NCBI GenBank assembly: GCA_964343365.1
Contig: CAYFJI010000129.1
Location: 1 to 5,060, forward strand
DNA length: 5,060 nucleotides
From: CAJXWH01 sp964343365
GTDB taxonomy: Bacteria; Pseudomonadota; Gammaproteobacteria; Arenicellales; UBA868
Direction of reading: 5' to 3'
A program made the translations under genes and the position numbers. Below are positions 1-4,198 of this stretch, piece by piece; positions within the stretch are counted from its first letter, which is position 1, and the number at the start of each line of letters is the position of its first letter. The notes under the pieces are model-generated. The model had not been told where the DNA came from, ran no database searches, and saw only the letters and a list, made by a program, of their open reading frames with translations.

Positions 1-624
1 AAGTGCATTGTTGCGTTTCTGTGTCGCGGTAACTTCGCCCTTGACTTTAGCCAAAGTCAATTTAGTCTCGTTATGATTCCGGCGGCTTGCCTCAAGATTC
101 TTTTCCGCTTTAACGAGTTTAGTCGCCGTATCTTCGCCGCCGCCGCCATTGCCCTTGCCCTTGCCCTTAGTAGGATTGGGATTCTTTTTGATATCGCTAA
201 TAGCGATTTTTAAGCCGCTATCTTTCCAAGTCTTCTTGAATTCGCCGATATTGCGCGTATCTAACAAGCCGCTATCAATTCCAAATTTGAGCGCGGCGGT
301 GATATCGGCATAGTCATCTACCTTTTGTTGGCAAACATTGCCAATGATTCTTTCACCCAAGGCGCGATACGCCTTAGTCATAAAAGCCTCACTAACTTTT
401 GCCGATACCATATAGCGACCGATTGCGGCGGCGCGAACGATCAAAGAATCATACCCCTTGACGGCGGCTTGCAATTCCGTCTTAAATTCGCCTACCTCTT
501 TACCGTTCATATCAACAACATTGCCACCGATATAACCCCAAATATTTACGACATTTGTTGCAATGTCGTTTAAGAGGGGGCGAATAACGGCGGCGGTCTG
601 TGCGGCGATACTTTTGATAGTCAT
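1..624 (-). CDS. Hypothetical phage protein, C-terminus cut by window edge
   Basis: An open frame of 208 codons runs from ATG at 624 to the window edge with no stop, so the true C-terminus is missing. The start is supported by AAGGA about 9 nt upstream and an in-frame TAA just before the ATG. I do not recognise the family. Residues 1-145 look like a compact, mostly helical domain with Ala- and Ile-rich stretches. Residues 152-163 are a Lys-Gly then poly-Gly linker, encoded by a short GGCAAG/GGC repeat. Residues 164-208 are charged and probably helical, perhaps coiled coil. A DSGL motif occurs twice (117-120 and 135-138). By eye it is more AT-rich than the genes right of 2146. It has its own upstream region with a strong palindrome, so it is probably a separately controlled unit. 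A DNA-binding or structural role would be a guess. Confidence 0.8.
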   Translation of the reverse strand, partial: MTIKSIAAQTAAVIRPLLNDIATNVVNIWGYIGGNVVDMNGKEVGEFKTELQAAVKGYDSLIVRAAAIGRYMVSAKVSEAFMTKAYRALGERIIGNVCQQKVDDYADITAALKFGIDSGLLDTRNIGEFKKTWKDSGLKIAISDIKKNPNPTKGKGKGNGGGGEDTATKLVKAEKNLEASRRNHNETKLTLAKVKGEVTATQKRNNAL

Positions 625-649
625 TAGACTATTTCCTTTTTTGGGGTTG

Positions 650-682
650 AAAAGTTCACGTGAACTTTTTCCGCGTGAACTT
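650..682. promoter_or_regulatory. Probable operator: 20-bp palindrome plus third half-site
   Basis: Bases 650-669 read AAAAGTTCACGTGAACTTTT, a perfect 20-bp palindrome without a loop. The half-site CGTGAACTT (659-667) recurs exactly at 674-682, 15 bp further on. The palindrome ends 25 bp upstream of the ATG at 624. A loop-less dyad with a phased extra half-site is typical of a site for a dimeric DNA-binding regulator that binds cooperatively. It could block transcription or early elongation into the gene at 624. It is unlikely to be a terminator: on the minus strand it is followed by CAACCCC, not a T run. The regulator is not identifiable from this window. Confidence 0.6.
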
Positions 683-683
683 G

Positions 684-704
684 AGCGCCGCCCCAATCGG
701 CGCT
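684..704. repeat. GC-rich hairpin, 7-bp stem, 7-nt loop
   Basis: AGCGCCG (684-690) and CGGCGCT (698-704) form a perfect stem around CCCCAAT. TTG and CAA outside extend it if one base is bulged. No T run follows on the minus strand, so it is not a standard terminator. It would lie in the 5' leader of the gene at 624 if the promoter proposed at 723-752 is real. The eight bases 690-697 are complementary to 833-840 (ATTGGGGC), which allows a long-range or loop contact in RNA from either strand. Confidence 0.45.
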
Positions 705-722
705 TCAAACTGTCCAACTAAG

Positions 723-752
723 ATAATCGATGGGTCTGTTGTTTCGTGACAA
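723..752 (-). promoter_or_regulatory. Possible sigma70-like promoter for the gene at 624
   Basis: Read on the minus strand, TTGTCA (752-747, five of six matches to TTGACA) is followed after 18 bases by GATTAT (728-723, four of six matches to TATAAT). A start near 716 would give a leader of about 90 nt carrying the hairpin at 684-704 and the palindrome at 650-669. Matches of this quality arise by chance, so this is only the best candidate seen. Confidence 0.25.
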
Positions 753-820
753 CGCCGGTAGAAACCGCCTGGTGCCTGGCGGAGGCCGGTCGCCGTAAGT
801 CGTTGTGCCGCAATGACTTA
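738..820. other. Structured segment with alternative stems, possible ncRNA or leader
   Basis: Several stems pack into 83 bases. GTTGT (738-742) pairs with ACAAC (749-753) around a 6-nt loop. The same ACAAC, with the next G, can instead pair with CGTTGT (801-806), enclosing CCGG/CCGG and CCGCC/GGCGG stems in an irregular long hairpin. TAAGTCGTTG (796-805) pairs with CAATGACTTA (811-820) around TGCCG, with one G-T pair. That pair and another at GCCGG/CCGGT are wobbles in plus-strand RNA but A-C mismatches in minus-strand RNA, which slightly favours a plus-strand transcript. I recognise no known riboswitch or RNA family. It could also be a DNA structure such as an origin or recombination site. 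Confidence 0.3.
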
Positions 821-902
821 GCAACTATCGAAATTGGGGCTTGTCCTGGGCCGGCTATCATCTCTCATCCAATATTCAATCAATTCTCCCCTATCCTAAA
901 TG

Positions 903-912
903 TCGTATACGA
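903..912. promoter_or_regulatory. TCGTATACGA palindrome, copy A of a shared motif
   Basis: This is a perfect 10-bp palindrome. The plus-strand 12-mer TGTCGTATACGA (901-912) recurs on the minus strand at 2134-2123. The neighbouring ATACGATAC core is also present at both places. Both copies lie in gaps between genes, which suggests two operators for one regulator. Confidence 0.4.
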
Positions 913-1000
913 TACACATAAGAAGAGAACGCCTAATTGTGGACGAATGTTAAATGTTGAATAATTGACCCGTTAATACACTGGACAAAAAGCGGGGTTG

Positions 1001-1294
1001 CTACAGGGTGTAGAGCGTATACTCGACGGTGAGTTCTTCTCCGGGGGCTATGCTGCGGAGGGTCTTAATAGTCATGATGGTGCTGCCTTCTCCGCCTTTA
1101 ATGCAGTTGGGGTTGGAGGAGTGGTTGATGAATCCTCCGAGGGGTGTGCGTATATAGTTTTTGTCGGATTCGCTTATTTTTACGTGGCTTATACCGAGGG
1201 TTGTGTTAGCGGGTATACTTTGTGTGGCGAAGAGTCCGAGGCCATCGATGGGCGAGGGTTGTATGGTAAGGCATTGCGGCAGGGGTTTGTACAT
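1001..1294 (-). CDS. Small SET-domain protein, putative lysine methyltransferase
   Basis: This 97-aa protein is a minimal SET domain. DGLGLFA (17-23) matches the SET N-terminal motif that contacts S-adenosylmethionine. GGFINHSSNPNC (53-64) matches the family's FINHSCxPN signature, with Asn57-His58 in the cofactor site. GEELTVEY (85-92) matches the C-terminal GEExxxxY motif with Tyr92 as the expected catalytic tyrosine. There is no post-SET cysteine cluster. The family moves a methyl group from SAM to protein lysine. The size is close to the viral enzyme vSET of chlorella virus PBCV-1 (about 119 aa) and shorter than most SET domains; the I-SET stretch between residues 35 and 52 is reduced. The ATG follows the TAA of the preceding gene with no gap, so translation is probably coupled. 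It is the last gene of the run. The target is unknown; a host chromatin or translation protein is only a guess. Confidence 0.85.
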   Translation of the reverse strand: MYKPLPQCLTIQPSPIDGLGLFATQSIPANTTLGISHVKISESDKNYIRTPLGGFINHSSNPNCIKGGEGSTIMTIKTLRSIAPGEELTVEYTLYTL

Positions 1295-1474
1295 TTAGGC
1301 GATGGCAGTAGGGTGGTTGTGGTAGGAGCATTCTTCTACGGGTAGGTAGGGGTATTTCTTGAGTTGGGCTACTTGTTTATAGAGGCTGCATTGATAGAAG
1401 GTGTATTTGCGGCGTGACGGCACCTTCTTGGCGTGGCGGCAGCTGGCGCAGAGGCCTAGTTCTTTAGAGGTCAT
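1295..1474 (-). CDS. Small four-cysteine, zinc-ribbon-like protein
   Basis: The product has 59 residues. Cysteines at 9, 12, 29 and 49 are set as CASC, then YQC, then a KYPYLPVEEC segment. This resembles a widespread family of tiny bacterial and phage proteins with CxxC, a central FxxC and a YPxLPVxxC ending, whose function is not known to me. Zinc binding by the four cysteines is inferred. The ATG overlaps the TGA of the nuclease gene as ATGA, with GGAG about 11 nt upstream. Its TAA abuts the ATG of the SET gene, so it sits between two putative enzymes in one transcript. It could be an adaptor or a nucleic-acid-binding protein, but nothing in the sequence decides this. Confidence 0.75.
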   Translation of the reverse strand: MTSKELGLCASCRHAKKVPSRRKYTFYQCSLYKQVAQLKKYPYLPVEECSYHNHPTAIA

Positions 1475-1833
1475 GATCGCTTTTCTCCGAAGTAGGGCAC
1501 GGCGTGATTTTCCTGTATCATTTGTTCAGATATGTTGATCCATTTTGATTCATTGGGAAGGTTGTAGAGTATTTCCCCGATGACGCGCCCGAACTTGCCT
1601 TTGCCGTGGGAGATCAGTCGTATCTCTTCGGCGCTGTCGATTAGTTCCATTAGGCGGTATTTAGCGGCCATCCCCCGTTGTTTTTCTTCTTTGTTGGAGG
1701 TTCTGGATTCGGGGGCGTTGATACCATAGAGTCGGATGCGTTTGTTGGTATGGATATCGAATCCGAGGTCTATGCTGCAGTCTACGGTATCTCCATCGAC
1801 CACTCGCGTTATTTTAATGTGGTATTCAAACAT
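1471..1833 (-). CDS. Staphylococcal-nuclease-like (thermonuclease) protein
   Basis: This 120-aa protein is a single SNase domain. VVDGDTVD (11-18) supplies the calcium-site acids Asp13 and Asp15. RIRLYGINAPES (32-43) supplies Arg34 and Glu42, equivalent to Arg35 and Glu43 of staphylococcal nuclease. GKFGR (79-83) supplies Arg83, equivalent to Arg87. The calcium ligand Asp40 of the model enzyme is Asn39 here, so metal dependence may differ. The family cleaves single- and double-stranded DNA or RNA using Ca2+. No signal peptide is seen, so it should act inside the infected cell, for example on host nucleic acid. There is no good Shine-Dalgarno site: the ATG lies two bases after the upstream TAG, which points to coupled translation. 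The stop overlaps the next start as ATGA. Confidence 0.92.
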   Translation of the reverse strand: MFEYHIKITRVVDGDTVDCSIDLGFDIHTNKRIRLYGINAPESRTSNKEEKQRGMAAKYRLMELIDSAEEIRLISHGKGKFGRVIGEILYNLPNESKWINISEQMIQENHAVPYFGEKRS

Positions 1834-1835
1834 GG

Positions 1836-1943
1836 CTATTCATCGCACGTGAATCGTATGCCGCAGGTATGGCACACGGCCTTACAGGCCCAGAAGTCCA
1901 GTGGTGTAAGGCAGTTATGGCATAGGGTAGAATCATCGTTCAG
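1836..1943 (-). CDS. Tiny zinc-ribbon protein, probable CTG start
   Basis: The convincing part is a short peptide with CHNC and CHTC knuckles 12 residues apart (Cys8, 11, 24 and 27 of 35), plus Cys20 and Cys33. This fits a zinc ribbon; the role is unknown. The start is the problem. CTG at 1943 overlaps the TGA of the TM gene as CTGA, the same geometry as the ATGA junctions nearby, and gives 35 aa with GGGG just upstream. The frame stays open to an ATG at 2036 (66 aa) with GGAGG only 3 nt before it. That extension would overlap the TM gene for 97 bases, and its first 30 residues are a low-quality run rich in Arg, His and Pro that looks like a shifted reading of the TM gene. The stop lies two bases before the nuclease start. 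Confidence 0.6.
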   Translation of the reverse strand: MNDDSTLCHNCLTPLDFWACKAVCHTCGIRFTCDE

Positions 1944-2068
1944 ATCCCCATTTCGTCTTTGTATTCTTCTATTGTGGGGGCGTTGCGAATGCTCCAGATG
2001 ATCTGGATCGCTACGCCGATGACGCATAGGAGCCATATTCCTCCGATAATGAGGGCTACGTCTTTCAT
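1940..2068 (-). CDS. 42-aa single-pass membrane protein
   Basis: The ATG at 2068 has a strong site, AGGAG, 8 nt upstream. Residues 4-26 form one hydrophobic segment containing IIGGIWLL and VIGVAIQII. A short tail follows, with Arg28 and then acidic residues (EEYKDEM), so the N-terminus is probably outside and the tail in the cytoplasm. An in-frame ATG 16 codons upstream has no ribosome site. The gene is the first after the holin gene, across a 77-base gap. A tiny TM protein beside a holin could be a second holin, an antiholin or another lysis helper, but small phage membrane proteins have many roles and no motif decides it. Confidence 0.7.
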   Translation of the reverse strand: MKDVALIIGGIWLLCVIGVAIQIIWSIRNAPTIEEYKDEMGI

Positions 2069-2121
2069 TTTACTCTCTCCTATACCTTTTATGGTATGTC
2101 TGCGCCATATCTTCATGTCGG

Positions 2122-2153
2122 GTCGTATACGACAGGTATCGTATATTATCCCA
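2122..2153 (-). promoter_or_regulatory. Possible extended -10 promoter with overlapping palindrome (copy B)
   Basis: On the minus strand, TGGGATAAT (2153-2145) is a TGn-extended -10 with five of six matches to TATAAT, overlapping the end of the holin gene. No good -35 is seen, as is common with extended -10 sites. A start near 2138 would fall just before the perfect 12-bp palindrome GTCGTATACGAC (2122-2133). A second partial copy, TATACGATAC, lies between them. The 12-mer TGTCGTATACGA is shared with the gap at 901-912. A repressor bound here would cover the start point. No T run follows, so it is not a terminator for the holin gene. Confidence 0.35.
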
Positions 2154-2601
2154 TGATCTTACTGAGGACGGGATTGCCTTCTTTGGTGGTCTTGCCGCCT
2201 TTGAACTTCTCCGCAGAGCGGCCTACGATCCATATGCTCACTACCCCACCCCAGGCGAGCCAGAACTGCTCCGGTAAGTCGGGCAGCTGCCGCTCGATGA
2301 ACAAGCTGGCGAGGTGATCTACCGTCACTAAGACCATTCCCCAATAGACCAACATAGGACGGGCCCGCTTGGTGAAGGTGTCCCCCTGCGACATCTCCGA
2401 CTTGATGATGTCCGAAGTCATCGCCATGCGGCTCCGTAAGGTCTCCTCCAGCTGCGCCTCACGCTGTGCCGCCAACGCCTGAACCTCCATCTCCGCCTTA
2501 TGGCGCTGGTCAGGGTCGCCGATGAACTTGCCCACCACATCCTTGACCAGGCTGAACGCCTCGCCGCTGACCGCAGACTTTAATACGTCCAGTGCTATCA
2601 T
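2146..2601 (-). CDS. Holin, gene-transfer-agent three-TM type
   Basis: This 151-aa protein matches the layout of the family named Holin of 3TMs, for gene-transfer release. An amphipathic N-terminal part (1-28) is followed by a charged coiled-coil-like helix (30-70, rich in Glu, Gln, Arg and Ala). Then come the TFTKRARP lead-in (75-82) and hydrophobic segments at about 83-102 and 113-126, ending in a basic tail. Only two segments are clearly hydrophobic. Holins oligomerise in the inner membrane and make holes that release endolysin. The start has an excellent AAGGAG site 5 nt upstream, and the ATG overlaps the previous TGA as ATGA. No endolysin gene is in the window. Its own strong site suggests independent, high translation within the operon. 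Confidence 0.8.
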   Translation of the reverse strand: MIALDVLKSAVSGEAFSLVKDVVGKFIGDPDQRHKAEMEVQALAAQREAQLEETLRSRMAMTSDIIKSEMSQGDTFTKRARPMLVYWGMVLVTVDHLASLFIERQLPDLPEQFWLAWGGVVSIWIVGRSAEKFKGGKTTKEGNPVLSKIMG

Positions 2602-2780
2602 GTGTTCTCCTTGTCCAGTATCGCAAAAGCCTCATCGACCTCTGCCGTCCGCTCATGAGACAGGATCGATGCCGTGTCGCGCCACATATCCTTCAACACA
2701 TACATCGCCCAGGCCTTGCCCTTCCTCTTGGGCTTGGGGCGATTCCTGCTCTTCCGCTTGTCGTATTTGATTTTCGCCAT
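2598..2780 (-). CDS. Small basic hypothetical protein
   Basis: I chose the ATG at 2780 (60 aa) because AGGAG lies 6 nt upstream. A GTG at 2810 would add ten residues but has no such site and overlaps the previous gene. Residues 1-22 are very rich in Lys and Arg (KRKSRNRPKPKRKGK), so binding to nucleic acid or to membrane phosphate groups is plausible. Residues 23-60 look like one or two helices with mixed charge. I do not recognise a family. It lies 16 bases after the PP-loop gene and overlaps the holin start by four bases, so it might be a lysis accessory, but context is the only support. Confidence 0.75.
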   Translation of the reverse strand: MAKIKYDKRKSRNRPKPKRKGKAWAMYVLKDMWRDTASILSHERTAEVDEAFAILDKENT

Positions 2781-2796
2781 GTCTATCTCCTCTCCG

Positions 2797-3618
2797 TTAA
2801 TCCATCGCACAACCGCAACCGCCGAAATCGTATTTGTCGAATAAGTCGCCGCCGTTTTTCTCCTCCAGACGCTCCCGAAACTGCTTTAAGGACAAAGGCT
2901 TCGTCGTGCCGCCGCGCCGATCCCTGAGTATCGTGGCGTCGGTGCCGATCTTGTTGGCTACCTCCGCCTCCCGCCGTTCGTGATGGCGGTAACGCTCCGG
3001 CATCGTCCGCAAGAGACGCTCAAACTGCGCCTGCCCCGACTTAACGCAGAAGCCGCCGCAGTTGTTGTGGGAGAAACCCATAGCATACAGGCGCGGAGGC
3101 TCTATCCCCTGATCCTTAGCCCATGCCCTCATCTGTGCCTTGTTGATGGAGGGCTGCTCCGTCATCGGAGCCTCGATGCGCCAGCCCTTAACGCGCTTAC
3201 GCACCCGCTCCAAACGGTGGATCTCCGTCCAGTCAATGCCGTAGTAGAGCGTGGTGATCTCCGGATCGCAGTGCTCATTACGCCATTTCTCCATCAACTC
3301 ACGCTTGAGGATGCGTGAGCAAGGGTCGATCCGCGTATTGCCTATAAATTTGACATCTTCAAAGACTTCCCATGGATCGCGACCATCGGCAATCTTGACG
3401 AAGTCTACCTTGGCCGTCTTGCCGACATTCTCCACCGCATCGTCGAGGAAGCGATATAGATCCTCATCCTCTATCTGCGTATCAGCGAAAAGGAGCGTTA
3501 CCGCCTCGACCTCCTCACGCAACGCCACACGCTTGGCAGCGGCCCAAGAGCCTATGCCGCCGCTGAAATAGACCAGGTGCTCTATCGGTTTCGGCGCAGA
3601 ATCCATCCGAAGATCCAT
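2797..3618 (-). CDS. PAPS-reductase-family PP-loop protein
   Basis: The 273-aa product begins its fold with SGGIGSW (19-25), the PP-loop of the adenine nucleotide alpha-hydrolase fold that binds ATP or PAPS. LLFADTQIEDEDLYRFL (42-58) and GRDPWEVF (79-86) are typical of the phage branch of this family. Cysteines fall in DPCSR (Cys100), NNCGGFCVKSG (Cys187, Cys191) and a C-terminal GGCGC (Cys268, Cys270). That pattern suggests an iron-sulfur cluster or a sulfur-transfer site, as in thiolation enzymes, rather than classic sulfate reduction. True function in phages is unsettled: sulfur chemistry on nucleic acid or nucleotide metabolism are both possible. The start is uncertain. ATG at 3618 lacks a ribosome site, and ATG at 3606 (four codons in) has only a weak GGAT. 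It lies 25 bases after the Ntn gene. Confidence 0.88.
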   Translation of the reverse strand: MDLRMDSAPKPIEHLVYFSGGIGSWAAAKRVALREEVEAVTLLFADTQIEDEDLYRFLDDAVENVGKTAKVDFVKIADGRDPWEVFEDVKFIGNTRIDPCSRILKRELMEKWRNEHCDPEITTLYYGIDWTEIHRLERVRKRVKGWRIEAPMTEQPSINKAQMRAWAKDQGIEPPRLYAMGFSHNNCGGFCVKSGQAQFERLLRTMPERYRHHERREAEVANKIGTDATILRDRRGGTTKPLSLKQFRERLEEKNGGDLFDKYDFGGCGCAMD

Positions 3619-3644
3619 TCGAAAATGATTTTAAGTCCCGTCAT
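3582..3644 (-). CDS. Possible 20-aa hydrophobic peptide, TGATG-coupled
   Basis: An ATG (3644-3642) overlaps the TGA of the Ntn hydrolase gene as TGATG and opens 20 codons: MTGLKIIFEWIFGWILRRNR. The middle is aromatic and hydrophobic and the end is basic, like a short amphipathic or membrane-seeking helix. It overlaps the start of the PP-loop gene out of frame and has no ribosome site of its own. It could be a coupling leader that brings ribosomes to the poorly marked PP-loop start, or chance. Confidence 0.2.
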   Translation of the reverse strand: MTGLKIIFEWIFGWILRRNR

Positions 3645-4198
3645 CAGTATGCCTTGCCCAGAATCATCCGCTCTCCCCCGACACTACCAGAAAAGACCGA
3701 AGCCGCCTCTATCGCCAGATCAATGCGCTCCGCCTCATCCATGCCCTCACTGGCAACCATCGAACCCAAGGCGATACGTGCGCCAGAGCCTATAGCGAAG
3801 AAATCCTGCTCGGGTTCGAAGACCTGGAAATCCGACCACACGATGAACAGTCGGCCACCAACCATCACCATGAAGTTGTCATCCGTCTCCAGATAGCCGT
3901 TGTCGCTGTTACCCCATCCCCCTTCATTGAGGAGGTCTATCATGTGCCGCACAACGTGATTACACATGAACTCCATGATATCTTTGCGCCTCGCCGCCGT
4001 AAGACGGGGCATACCCGCACCATAGCGGATAAGCTGATTGGCGCGAAGGGAGCCGGTATGGCCCAACAAGAAAGCCCCCTTCTCAAAGACCTTGTCGTTG
4101 CGAGAGACATAGGTATCGTCATCGCCGCTCAACAACGCATCGCTACCGATCCACATGAGCTCGTTCTCGCGGTCTATTGACCCCACAATCACCGTCAT
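3644..4198 (-). CDS. Proteasome/HslV-like Ntn hydrolase
   Basis: The 184-aa product starts MTVIVG, so removal of Met1 would expose Thr2 as N-terminal nucleophile, as in HslV (MTTIV). IGSD (Asp20) and NDKVF (Lys36) match HslV Asp17 and Lys33 with identical 16-residue spacing. FLLGHTGSLRANQLIRY (43-59) matches the next strand and helix, and DFFAIGSGARIALGSM (132-147) carries the conserved IGSG serine (Ser138). Length is close to HslV (about 175 aa). The family forms ring-shaped self-compartmentalised threonine proteases. No HslU-like ATPase is in the window, so it may borrow a host unfoldase or act like the partnerless Anbu and BPH relatives. Translation is coupled by an ATGA overlap with no Shine-Dalgarno site. 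Related phage and bacterial proteins exist, but I know of no defined substrate. Confidence 0.85.
   Translation of the reverse strand: MTVIVGSIDRENELMWIGSDALLSGDDDTYVSRNDKVFEKGAFLLGHTGSLRANQLIRYGAGMPRLTAARRKDIMEFMCNHVVRHMIDLLNEGGWGNSDNGYLETDDNFMVMVGGRLFIVWSDFQVFEPEQDFFAIGSGARIALGSMVASEGMDEAERIDLAIEAASVFSGSVGGERMILGKAY

Larger units (their letters stand above)
625..1000. other. Intergenic control region, no convincing gene
   Basis: These 376 bases separate the SET-domain gene, whose stop ends at 1001, from the gene starting at 624. No reading frame on either strand has a good start, a ribosome site and protein-like composition together. A GTG-started plus frame at 746-964 and a 47-codon minus frame cross the structured segment and look incidental. 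The region holds a 20-bp palindrome with an extra half-site, a GC-rich hairpin, a weak sigma70-like promoter on the minus strand, a cluster of alternative stems at 738-820, and a TCGTATACGA palindrome. After the SET stop there is only a T5 run at 988-992 on the minus strand with a very weak stem, so I call no intrinsic terminator. Confidence 0.7.

Noticed and set aside
193..211. Stem ATCGCTA/TAGCGAT followed by T5 on the plus strand, terminator-like
   Set aside because: It lies inside the minus-strand coding sequence, no plus-strand gene precedes it, and the loop is only one to three bases.
212..276. Direct repeat AAGCCGCTATC at 212-222 and 266-276
   Set aside because: It reflects two DSGL codon runs in one protein; eleven bases with no further similarity is too little to call a repeat element.
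325..573. 82-aa plus-strand frame
   Set aside because: It is antisense to the minus-strand gene at 1-624, which has a start, a ribosome site and a long open frame to the edge.
772..868. 47-codon minus-strand frame in the gene-free region (approximate bounds)
   Set aside because: It has only a weak upstream GGATGAG, an Arg/His/Gln-rich product and no recognisable motif, and the hairpins explain the base pattern better.
746..964. 72-aa plus-strand frame with GTG start in the gene-free region
   Set aside because: It has no ribosome site, its composition is not protein-like, it crosses the structured segment, and every other gene is on the minus strand.
977..1003. Terminator after the SET gene
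   Set aside because: There is a T5 run on the minus strand, but the only stem before it is AGC/GCT, far too weak.
998..1345. 115-aa plus-strand frame
   Set aside because: It is antisense to the SET gene, whose motifs are unmistakable, and its Gly/Val-rich product is a typical shadow.
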